NCBI GenBank assembly: GCA_017381835.1
Contig: JAFOBK010000186.1
Span: 1 to 18,140 of the forward strand
Direction of reading: 5' to 3'
Length of the DNA: 18,140 nt
DNA from: Oscillospiraceae bacterium
Lineage (GTDB): Bacteria; Bacillota_A; Clostridia; Oscillospirales; Oscillospiraceae
This document shows positions 6,353 to 13,407 of this stretch, one piece after another. Under the pieces are notes generated by a model, which had not been told where the DNA came from, ran no database searches, and worked only from the letters and a program-made list of their open reading frames with translations. The first letter of the stretch is position 1, and each line of letters starts with the position of its first letter. Position numbers and translations under genes: made by a program.

Positions 6353-6568
6353 CTATTCTTTCACCACCCTTGTTTCAAAGTCCGGAATGACACCATTGGT
6401 TACATATCTAACAATGTTCATGGCCTCACTTTTAGCCCGTTCCGTCCCTTCATGTGTCATCCCGGTGTAGGGCGGGGGTTTACTCCCGTCGTAAAATATG
6501 CTATAATACTTCAAAATCGCCAGGTGTTTCGTATGATTAAGGCGCTTTTTGTTTACCGAGAGCTTGAC
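6353..6568 (-). other. Possible degraded reading frame in the GH79 upstream region
   Basis: The 350-base stretch 6250-6601 holds two promoters and no intact gene. On the minus strand, however, a frame stays open for 71 codons from an upstream TAA (6571-6569) to a TAG (6355-6353). It lacks a convincing start: only TTG at 6514 or a mid-frame ATG, both without a ribosome site. Its second half has protein-like composition (for example THEGTERAKSEAMNIVRYV and VIPDFETRVVKE). It may be the C-terminal remnant of a lost gene, or chance. I recognise no family. Confidence 0.25.
6479..6507 (+). promoter_or_regulatory. Promoter of the complete GH79 gene
   Basis: TTTACT (6479-6484), 17 bases and TATAAT (6502-6507), with an upstream TG making an extended -10 (TGCTATAAT). 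The transcript would start near 6514 and carry a leader of about 88 bases before the ATG at 6602. Confidence 0.8.
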
Positions 6569-6601
6569 TTACAGACAATCAAACAACAAAGGAGTAATAC
6601 T

Positions 6602-8125
6602 ATGGCTGAATTCATTAAGTTAAATCCCAATGCAGCGGATGTCATCCGCACTGTCAACCCCATGCTGATCTCCTACAATGTGGAAATGACCGAAGTTACC
6701 GGCGGTACCTTCTGGAAAGCTTACACCGATGCGCAAATTGATGGCACCGAACAGGTTCCTCCTCCCGATTTTTCCAAGGGTATGGGCGCAATGCACCAGT
6801 GGTATGACCCCATTGACACCACCAACCCCCGCCTGATCAAGCTGGCAAAAGCCCTGGGCCAGTGCTGGGTCCGTGTTTCCGGCACCTGGGCAACCCGTAC
6901 TTATTACGATTTTGACGGCACCGGTATGCCGGAAGGCTATAACAATCACCTGCGCAAGGAGCAGTGGATCAACCTATGCAACTTTGTTAAGGCCGTAGGC
7001 GGTAAGTTAAAGATCTCCGTTGCCAACTGCGATGGTCTGCACAGCCACGATGAACCCTGGCATCCCGAACAGGCAGAGAAGATTTTTGCTCTCAGCAAGG
7101 AGCTGGGCTGCCCCATCGAGGCAGTTGAATTTGTCAACGAGCCCAATATGCTGAAGAACACCGGCTTCCCCAAAGACTATACCCCTGCTGACTTCCGCCG
7201 GGATCAGGATCTCTTCCACAAGTGGGTTCGGGAAAACTATCCTGAATGCACCATTATCGGCCCCTCCGACACCGACCCCAATGCCATGAGCGTGGATGCT
7301 GACGGCAATCCCCATCCCTGGGCACAGGGCGGCGACACCGCCGGCATTGCCGCAGCGCTGGCTTATTGCTCCACAGGCGATCTGATGGACGGATGCACCG
7401 AAAAGCTGGATATCTTCTCCTATCACTACTACAACGGCGTTTCCGAGCGTATGGCTCCCATGATGCCCTCCGCTTTTACTCCCTTTGAAGGCTGCATGAG
7501 CGAGGAATACCTGGGCGCTGCTGCCCACACTGCCCGCTGCTTCCTTAGCTACCGGGATAAGTATGCCACCCCCGGCGGTGAGATGTGGGTCACCGAGTCC
7601 GGCGATGCCGGCGCAGGCGGCCATACCTGGGCTTCCACCTACGCCGAAATCGTCCGTACCCTGAACGAGATCGGTTCCTTTGTTACTGTGACCGATGGTG
7701 TCATCTTCCACAACACCCTGGCTTCCTCCGACTACGGTTGGCTGAAGCACGGCACCTTCGTGCCCCGTCCCAGCTATTTCGCAGTTCTGCTGTGGAAAAA
7801 GCTGATGGGCAACACCGTCTATGCGTCCGGCGAAGCCATCCGCCCCGGCGCCCATGTATTCTGCCATGACCGTGCCGACGGCAAGGAAGGCAAGGCCTAC
7901 CTGGTGATCAACACCTCCTGGACTGACACCACCACCGTGGAGCTGCCCGGTGAAGCAACCGTCTATGCCCTCACCGGCAAGACCGGCATGCGCAGCCGCA
8001 CCATGTGTCTGAACGGCAAGGAACTGGTTCTGGGCGAAAATGATGAACTTCCCGAGCTGAGCGGCGTAACCGTCACCGGCCAGGTAAAGGTCGCGCCCGG
8101 CGGTTGTACCTTTATCGTAATGTAA
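6602..8125 (+). CDS. GH79-family heparanase-like beta-glucuronidase, apparently cytoplasmic
   Basis: This encodes 507 residues from the ATG at 6602, which has AAAGGAG at 6588-6594; an upstream in-frame extension has no ribosome site and crosses the promoter. The family is read from a clan GH-A barrel with acid/base Glu180 in VEFVNEPN and nucleophile Glu332 in WVTESG. After it comes a heparanase-like stretch (PRPSYFAVLLWKKLMGNTVY near 388-407) and a C-terminal beta-sandwich with LNGKEL and ENDELP. GH79 enzymes cleave glucuronide bonds in glycosaminoglycans, plant glycans or conjugates. No signal peptide is visible, so the substrate would be an imported oligosaccharide or glucuronide (inference). 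The C-terminal 156 bases are 88 percent identical to the fragment at 1-156. No terminator follows. Confidence 0.85.
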   Translation: MAEFIKLNPNAADVIRTVNPMLISYNVEMTEVTGGTFWKAYTDAQIDGTEQVPPPDFSKGMGAMHQWYDPIDTTNPRLIKLAKALGQCWVRVSGTWATRTYYDFDGTGMPEGYNNHLRKEQWINLCNFVKAVGGKLKISVANCDGLHSHDEPWHPEQAEKIFALSKELGCPIEAVEFVNEPNMLKNTGFPKDYTPADFRRDQDLFHKWVRENYPECTIIGPSDTDPNAMSVDADGNPHPWAQGGDTAGIAAALAYCSTGDLMDGCTEKLDIFSYHYYNGVSERMAPMMPSAFTPFEGCMSEEYLGAAAHTARCFLSYRDKYATPGGEMWVTESGDAGAGGHTWASTYAEIVRTLNEIGSFVTVTDGVIFHNTLASSDYGWLKHGTFVPRPSYFAVLLWKKLMGNTVYASGEAIRPGAHVFCHDRADGKEGKAYLVINTSWTDTTTVELPGEATVYALTGKTGMRSRTMCLNGKELVLGENDELPELSGVTVTGQVKVAPGGCTFIVM

Positions 8126-8185
8126 AATGCCAACCCTTCGGGAATACCCCGCAAAAACCATAGTAAGAAACGAGAAAATTGCAAG

Positions 8186-8614
8186 ATGATCAAAATCTTA
8201 TTTGTTTGCCATGGCAATATTTGCAGAAGTCCCATGGCGGAGTTTGTATTGAAAGATATGGCTGCGAAGGCCGGTGTGGCTCACCGGTTTCAGATTGATT
8301 CCTGCGCAGCCAGCCGGGAAGAGATCGGCAGCGGTGTCTATCCTCCTGCCCGCAGAGAGCTTATGAAGCATAATGTACCCTGCGGCGATCACCGGGCCCG
8401 TCAGATCACCCGCAAGGATCTGGAATATTATGACCATATTTATTACATGGATAGCCGCAACCGCACTTACCTTCGCCGTCTGTTCCCTGATTTCCAGGGT
8501 TTTACCCCCTTCCTTGACCGGGATGTGGCCGACCCCTGGTACTCCGGAGATTTCACGCAGACGTGGTTTGACATTGAAGAAGGCTGCAAGCGGATTTTGG
8601 AGGAACTGGTATGA
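8186..8614 (+). CDS. Low-molecular-weight protein tyrosine phosphatase
   Basis: A 142-residue LMW-PTP of normal family length. The P-loop is VCHGNICRS with nucleophile Cys8 and Arg14 followed by Ser15, and the general acid Asp116 lies in the DPWYSGDF loop. It should dephosphorylate phosphotyrosine, as in bacterial tyrosine-kinase circuits, but its target is not visible and no tyrosine kinase is in the window. The ribosome site is poor, and no promoter or terminator is evident in the 60 bases after the GH79 stop, so it may be read through from GH79. It overlaps the DUF2284 gene by four bases. Confidence 0.92.
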   Translation: MIKILFVCHGNICRSPMAEFVLKDMAAKAGVAHRFQIDSCAASREEIGSGVYPPARRELMKHNVPCGDHRARQITRKDLEYYDHIYYMDSRNRTYLRRLFPDFQGFTPFLDRDVADPWYSGDFTQTWFDIEEGCKRILEELV

Positions 8615-9153
8615 TGGATCGGGATTTATTGGAGCAGCAGCTGTCTGAGCTGCCGCTGTATGTATACACCTATATTAACCCCAAGGCGCTGGAGTTTTCT
8701 TCCCGGATTCGCTATATCTGCCAGGCGGAATGCCCTATGTACGGCAAGTCCTGGGCCTGTCCCCCTGCGGTTGGCGAGGTGGATGCCTGCAAACAGCGCT
8801 GCGACAAGTATGAAAACTGTCTGCTGGTAGGTACCATCGTGGAAGTGAATGATATCTCTAACATTGACGAGTCACTCGCCACCCGTGGCGATCACGAGGC
8901 CGTTACCAACGAGGTGCGGGAGTTGATGCGGCAGCAGGGTGTAGAACCTTTTATTCTCTCCACGGAAGCCTGCGCTGAATGTGAGCGCTGCGCTTATTTA
9001 GACGGCGAACCCTGCCGTTTCCCTGACCGGATGCATCCCTGCATCGAAAGCTATGGCATCAATGTGATCCCGGTGCTGGAGGAAAACGGTCTGGAATTCC
9101 AATACGGCGGCAACATCGTCACCTGGTATTCTCTGCTGTTTTTCAATGATTGA
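8611..9153 (+). CDS. DUF2284 cysteine-rich predicted metal-binding protein
   Basis: This encodes 180 residues, starting ATG 8611 in a four-base overlap with the phosphatase stop (a second ATG at 8614 is possible); GGAGG is about eight bases upstream. It has eleven conserved-looking cysteines in two clusters: 37, 41, 50, 60, 64 and 70 (QAECPMYGKSWACPPAVG) and 121, 124, 127, 135 and 144 (CAECERC, GEPCRFPDRMHPC). That spacing is the DUF2284 pattern and suggests iron-sulphur or zinc binding in the cytoplasm. The biochemical role of the family is not known to me. Coupling to the phosphatase is tight but unexplained. Confidence 0.85.
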   Translation: MMDRDLLEQQLSELPLYVYTYINPKALEFSSRIRYICQAECPMYGKSWACPPAVGEVDACKQRCDKYENCLLVGTIVEVNDISNIDESLATRGDHEAVTNEVRELMRQQGVEPFILSTEACAECERCAYLDGEPCRFPDRMHPCIESYGINVIPVLEENGLEFQYGGNIVTWYSLLFFND

Positions 9154-9159
9154 TTCCCC

Positions 9160-9195
9160 ATTCCCCGTGACTGCAGTCACGGGGAATTTTCTTTT
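9160..9195 (+). terminator. Terminator after the DUF2284 gene
   Basis: A fully palindromic hairpin, ATTCCCCGTGACTG with CAGTCACGGGGAAT (9160-9187), is followed by TTTTCTTTT. Confidence 0.9.
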
Positions 9196-9248
9196 CGGCC
9201 ATTTCGTTTCCAAATCAAGAATTTTTCTTGAATTTCCATCCCAATGGG

Positions 9249-9277
9249 TAGAAACAGCAAAGAAGTTGTGCTATAAT
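9249..9277 (+). promoter_or_regulatory. Promoter of the U32-maf-mreCD-mrdA operon
   Basis: TAGAAA (9249-9254, four of six matches to the -35 consensus), 17 bases, then a perfect TATAAT (9272-9277) with an upstream TG. The 14 bases TGCTATAATGTGGG (9269-9282) recur exactly in the murI promoter. A short palindrome TCAAGA-N6-TCTTGA sits upstream at 9215-9232. Confidence 0.8.
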
Positions 9278-9310
9278 GTGGGGTAAGTATGCCATATGGA
9301 GAGATATACT

Positions 9311-11392
9311 ATGTTGGAACTTTTAGCACCTGCCGGCTCTATGGAAGCCCTTCGGGCAGCGGTCCAAAACGGCGCCAATGCCGTTTACCTGGGCTGCGGA
9401 CAATTCAATGCCCGGCAAAGCGCCAAGAACTTTACGCCCCAGTCTTTGGCTGAGGCTGTCAAATATTGCCATGTCCGTGGTGTGGCGGTCCACCTGACTC
9501 TGAACACCCTGGTATCCGACAAGGAGACCCCCGATGTGATCACCCTGATCCGCCAGGCCGCCCAGTGCGGCGTGGATGCCTTTATTGTGCAGGATTTGGG
9601 TGTTGTCCGGCTGTGCCGGGAAATTGCACCGGATGTACCCGTCCATGGCTCCACCCAGATGACCATTCACTCCCTTCCCGGTGTTAAGCTGTGCGCCGCC
9701 TGGGGCTTTACCCGGGTAGTACTGAGCCGGGAACTGAGTCGGGAGGAGATTCGCTACATCTGCGCCAACTCTCCCATCGAAATCGAAGTATTCGGCCACG
9801 GCGCACTGTGCATGGGTTACTCCGGCCAGTGCTACCTGAGTGCTGCCATCGGCGGCCGCTCCGGCAACCGGGGCCGCTGCGCCCAGCCCTGCCGTCAGAG
9901 CTACGGCTATGACCGCTGGCAGAATCGCCACCCCCTCAGCCTGAAGGACAATTGCCTGGTTCATTATGTGAAGGACCTGGAAGAAATGGGTGTTGCTTCT
10001 CTGAAGCTGGAAGGCCGTATGAAGCGCCCCGAGTATGTAGCTGCTGTTACCCAGGTTTACCGCCAGGCCATTGATACCGGCGTGGTGACCCGGAATATGG
10101 AAAAGCAGCTGATGGACGCCTTTAACCGCCAGGGTTTCACCGACGGTTACTATAAGGGTCAGATCGGCAGCCACATGTTCGGTATCCGGGAAGAAAAGAA
10201 CGAAAACCAGCCCTGGATGAAAGAGATTCGCCAGAGCTATGAAACCGCCGAAAACGGTTTGGTACCGGTGGTATTCCACATGACTGTCCACCCTGCGGGC
10301 TCCCAGTTGTCGGTCACAGATCCGAACGGCCGCGTGGTCACCCTGGACGGCCCCGTGCCGGAAGTAGCCAGAACCGTGGCACTGACCCGGGAAGATCTGG
10401 TGTCCCGTCTGTCCAAGACCGGCGGCACTCCCTACCGCTGCCTGAATGTGATTGCGGAAGTCGCACCCGGTCTGACGCTGTCTGCAGCTGCCATCAACGC
10501 GATGCGGCGGGATGTGCTGAACCTGCTGACCGCCCAGCGTGCCCGCCACCAGGAGCCCCGTCTGCTGAAACCGGAAAAGCTTCCCAAGCGCGCCGGTGCC
10601 AAGACCCATCCCGAGCTGACCATCCAGGTCACCTCTAAGGAACAGATCACCGGCAGACTCCTGAAAATGGCTCCCGCTATGCTGTATGTGCCGGTTCATG
10701 TGCTGATGGAAGATCTGGAATTTACCCTTCGGCTGACCCAAAAGGTTCCCGTCTGCGCTGTGGCACCCCGTATCGTCCATGACGGCGAACTGGCAAACTT
10801 AAAAACAGCCCTTCTCACCGTCAAAGAATACGGTGTGCAGGATGTGCTCATCGGCAATTTGGCATTGCTTATCACCGCCAAGGAATGCCGAATGAATGTC
10901 CGGGGCGACTTCGGTCTGAACCTCTATAACTCCGGTGCTATGGAAGTGGCACGGGCATTGGGTATGGCTTCCGCCTGCCTAAGCTTTGAGATGACCCTGC
11001 CCCAGATCCGGGATATCAGCAAGGCGGTTCCCACGGAAATGCTGGTCTACGGCCGCATGCCGCTGATGCTGACAGAAAACTGCCTGATCCGCGGCAAGAC
11101 CGGCCAGTTTACCTGCCATCTGGGTCCCGCTAAGCTGACCGACAAGACCGGTGCCGAGTTCCCCATCATTAAGGACGGCAATTCCTGCAGAAGTGTACTG
11201 CTCAACGGCAAGAAGCTGAATCTGCTGGACCGCCAGGGCGATCTGTCCCGGTTGGGCCTTTGGGCCACCCGTCTGTACTTCACTACGGAAAATGCCAAGG
11301 AAGTGGATCGGGTTCTTGGCTGCGTCCTGAATCCCATGCCCTTCGATCCCGGTGCTTCCACCCGCGGTCTGTACCTGCGGGGTGTGGAGTAA
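9311..11392 (+). CDS. Peptidase U32-family protein, RlhA/TrhP-like RNA hydroxylation type
   Basis: This encodes 693 residues from ATG 9311, preferred over the ATG at 9296 because GGAG lies nine bases before it and U32 proteins usually begin MLELLAPAGS. The N-terminal TIM-barrel region carries the family signature EVFGHGALCMGYSGQC. Four conserved cysteines (167, 174, 190, 194; the last two in GRCAQPCR) in characterised relatives bind an iron-sulphur cluster. A U32-collagenase-type domain (about 300-400) and a further barrel-like C-terminal part follow, giving the long RlhA-type architecture. Characterised long members hydroxylate 23S rRNA or tRNA wobble uridine, and the old peptidase label is doubtful. 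Which RNA this one acts on cannot be told from sequence. First gene of the mre operon. Confidence 0.88.
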   Translation: MLELLAPAGSMEALRAAVQNGANAVYLGCGQFNARQSAKNFTPQSLAEAVKYCHVRGVAVHLTLNTLVSDKETPDVITLIRQAAQCGVDAFIVQDLGVVRLCREIAPDVPVHGSTQMTIHSLPGVKLCAAWGFTRVVLSRELSREEIRYICANSPIEIEVFGHGALCMGYSGQCYLSAAIGGRSGNRGRCAQPCRQSYGYDRWQNRHPLSLKDNCLVHYVKDLEEMGVASLKLEGRMKRPEYVAAVTQVYRQAIDTGVVTRNMEKQLMDAFNRQGFTDGYYKGQIGSHMFGIREEKNENQPWMKEIRQSYETAENGLVPVVFHMTVHPAGSQLSVTDPNGRVVTLDGPVPEVARTVALTREDLVSRLSKTGGTPYRCLNVIAEVAPGLTLSAAAINAMRRDVLNLLTAQRARHQEPRLLKPEKLPKRAGAKTHPELTIQVTSKEQITGRLLKMAPAMLYVPVHVLMEDLEFTLRLTQKVPVCAVAPRIVHDGELANLKTALLTVKEYGVQDVLIGNLALLITAKECRMNVRGDFGLNLYNSGAMEVARALGMASACLSFEMTLPQIRDISKAVPTEMLVYGRMPLMLTENCLIRGKTGQFTCHLGPAKLTDKTGAEFPIIKDGNSCRSVLLNGKKLNLLDRQGDLSRLGLWATRLYFTTENAKEVDRVLGCVLNPMPFDPGASTRGLYLRGVE

Positions 11393-11419
11393 CCTCTAAA
11401 ACCGTTTGGAAGGTAATCT

Positions 11420-11995
11420 ATGAATGTAATTTTGGCGTCTCAGTCCCCTCGGCGCAAAGAACTGATGGGATTGTTCCATATTCCCTTTATCATCCGGGTT
11501 TCTGATGCAGATGAAACCATGGATTCCAACGCATCCCCGGCAGAGCAGGTGGCTCTGGTCAGCCGCAGAAAAGCGGAGGCCGTTCCGAGAGAAGCCGATG
11601 ATGTGGTCATCGCCGCGGATACCATTGTGGTCTGCGACGGGGAGATTCTGGGCAAGCCCCGGGATGCTGCCGATGCCAGCCGGATGCTCCACATGCTGTC
11701 CGGCCGGGATCATCAGGTGATGACCGGCATGACCCTGCTGCGGGGCAGTCACTGCCACAGCTGCACAGAGATCACGGATATTCATTTCCGGGATCTGACA
11801 GACCGGGAAATTGAAGCTTACATCCGCACCGGCGAACCTATGGACAAGGCCGGTTCCTACGGCATTCAGGGCGGCGCTGCCTTGTTTGCGGAGCGTCTTG
11901 TAGGCGACTATTATAATGTGATGGGCCTGCCGGTCTGCCGGCTTGGCCAGCTTCTCAGGGAAATCGCTCCTGAGATTATGGAGGAATCTGAATGA
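11420..11995 (+). CDS. maf: Maf family nucleoside triphosphate pyrophosphatase
   Basis: A 191-residue Maf protein, hydrolysing dTTP, UTP or modified nucleotides to monophosphates (house-cleaning). Visible motifs are the N-terminal ASQSPRRKEL (6-15), the catalytic AADTIV with Asp67, GKPRD, GRDHQVMTG and DKAGSYGIQG. GGAAGG stands about seven bases before the ATG. It lies 27 bases after the U32 stop and overlaps mreC by four bases. The maf-mreC-mreD order is a common arrangement in Firmicutes. Confidence 0.95.
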   Translation: MNVILASQSPRRKELMGLFHIPFIIRVSDADETMDSNASPAEQVALVSRRKAEAVPREADDVVIAADTIVVCDGEILGKPRDAADASRMLHMLSGRDHQVMTGMTLLRGSHCHSCTEITDIHFRDLTDREIEAYIRTGEPMDKAGSYGIQGGAALFAERLVGDYYNVMGLPVCRLGQLLREIAPEIMEESE

Positions 11996-12822
11996 AACGC
12001 TTTTTTACCTCCAGGGTGTGGACTGTGATCTTCATAGCCATCCTGATCGCGCTGATTTTTGCCGTCAGTACCAGTCTGACCGGCAAAGCTGCCACCGGTT
12101 CTCTGGTGCAGAATATTTTATCTCCGTTTCGCAGCGCCGTCAGCTATCTGACCGACCAGGCAGAGCAGCTGTATAACTATATGTTTGAATATGAAAGCCT
12201 GCTGGCAGAAAATCAGCAGCTGAAAGATCAGCTGGCTAAGATGGAAGAAGATGCCCGCCGGGCAGATGCCATGTCCCGTGAAAACGACCGTCTGCGTGCC
12301 ATGCTGGAATTCACCCAGCTGAACCCTGAGTATGACTTTGCTGAAGGCTATATCATCTCCTGGAGTTCCAATGACTGGTCTCACACCTTCACCATCAACC
12401 GGGGCAAGGACGCAGAGATCGAACCCGGCATGTGCGCCATCACCGCCAACGGCGAGCTGGTGGGTCTTGTGGAAGAAGTCGGCCTCAACTATTCTGTGAT
12501 CAAGACTGTCCTGGACTCCTCCCTGGAGATCAGTGCCACCATTGCCTCCTCCGGTTATAACGGCATGGTAAAGGGCGGCTATGCCTCCGGTCTGGACGGC
12601 TATCTGCGTATGAACTACCTGCCCTCTTCCTCTACCATCCGCAATAATGACCAGGTTGTCACCACCGGTTCTACCGTCTATCCCCGGGATCTGATTTTGG
12701 GTTACGTCATCGATGCCGGCTTTGACGCTTCCGGTGTTGCCAAGTACGCACTGCTGGAGCCTGCCGCCAGCATCAGCAATCTGGAGCAGGTCTTCATTCT
12801 GACCAACTACAACATCGGGTGA
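11992..12822 (+). CDS. mreC: Rod shape-determining protein MreC
   Basis: This encodes 276 residues. A membrane anchor lies at about 9-27, then a coiled coil at about 64-107 (ENQQLKDQL, RENDRLRAML), and then the extracytoplasmic beta-rich MreC domain with RGKDAEIEPGMCAI, GLVEEVG and the closing VTTGSTVYPRDLILGYV. It scaffolds the elongasome by linking MreB/MreD to PBP2-type transpeptidases. The neighbours are exactly those partners. Translationally coupled to maf (ATGA). Confidence 0.95.
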   Translation: MKRFFTSRVWTVIFIAILIALIFAVSTSLTGKAATGSLVQNILSPFRSAVSYLTDQAEQLYNYMFEYESLLAENQQLKDQLAKMEEDARRADAMSRENDRLRAMLEFTQLNPEYDFAEGYIISWSSNDWSHTFTINRGKDAEIEPGMCAITANGELVGLVEEVGLNYSVIKTVLDSSLEISATIASSGYNGMVKGGYASGLDGYLRMNYLPSSSTIRNNDQVVTTGSTVYPRDLILGYVIDAGFDASGVAKYALLEPAASISNLEQVFILTNYNIG

Positions 12823-12828
12823 TTGGCT

Positions 12829-13407
12829 ATGGCGAAAAAGTATGAATTTCAGCCGGATAAGCCCTATGCTACCTGGCTGAGCAAACTGCAGCTGACAAAA
12901 CTGCAGCAAAAGCAGCTGCTGAAATGGTGTCTGTATGCCCTGGTGCTGATCGTTTTGTCCCTCCTCCAGGATGTGGTTCTGTGCCGTTTCCGCTTTTTGG
13001 GCGGTACTACAGCTTTGGTTCCCTGCGGTATTTTTACTGTGTGCATGCTGGAAGACACCCAAAAGGGCAGCGTATTTGCTCTGGTTTCCGCCTGCCTGTT
13101 CTTTTTGTCCGGTGCCGCCCCCGGCGCCCATGTGATCGTTTTGATCACCATACTGGCCATTGTGCTCTCCGCCCTGCAGCAGACCTATCTGCAGCCCGGT
13201 TTCCCCGCTGCGGTATTTGCCTGCACTGTCGGTATGTTTCTCTATGAGCTGGTGGTATTTGCATTCTGTCTGCTGGTCGGTCAGGTCACCCCGGGCCAGT
13301 ATATGAGCTTTTTTATTCCCGCAGCCCTGAGCGTTGTGGTAGTTCCCGTGATTTATCCCTTTGTCAAAGCCATTAGCAGAATTGGAGGCGAAGTATGGAA
13401 AGAATAA
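12829..13407 (+). CDS. mreD: Rod shape-determining protein MreD
   Basis: This encodes 192 residues from ATG 12829, with GGGTGA six bases upstream at the mreC stop. A TTG six bases earlier is in frame but less likely. About five to six hydrophobic helices (roughly 33-52, 60-76, 80-97, 101-116, 126-150, 160-180) follow a polar N-terminus of about 30 residues that is longer than usual for MreD. Sequence motifs in this family are weak, so the call rests on topology and on the position between mreC and a PBP2 gene. It overlaps the next gene by 13 bases. Confidence 0.85.
   Translation: MAKKYEFQPDKPYATWLSKLQLTKLQQKQLLKWCLYALVLIVLSLLQDVVLCRFRFLGGTTALVPCGIFTVCMLEDTQKGSVFALVSACLFFLSGAAPGAHVIVLITILAIVLSALQQTYLQPGFPAAVFACTVGMFLYELVVFAFCLLVGQVTPGQYMSFFIPAALSVVVVPVIYPFVKAISRIGGEVWKE

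Noticed and set aside
6394..6416. Imperfect inverted repeat CATTGGTTA-N6-TAACAATG
   Set aside because: One bulge, no second copy and far from both promoters' cores; too weak to call an operator.
6236..6601. In-frame N-terminal extension of the GH79 protein
   Set aside because: It runs across a sigma-A-type promoter and AT-rich spacer, has no ribosome site, and the ATG at 6602 has a strong one; therefore it does not supply a signal peptide.
8137..8156. CGGG-CCCG mini-hairpin after the GH79 stop
   Set aside because: A four-base stem without a T tract is not a terminator.
9215..9232. Short palindrome TCAAGA-N6-TCTTGA upstream of the mre operon promoter
   Set aside because: AT-rich palindromes of this size arise by chance; only mentioned with the promoter.
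9323..10780. Long minus-strand frame antisense to the U32 gene
   Set aside because: It is rich in Gly/His/Gln shadow composition and runs across conserved U32 motifs on the plus strand; no start signal.
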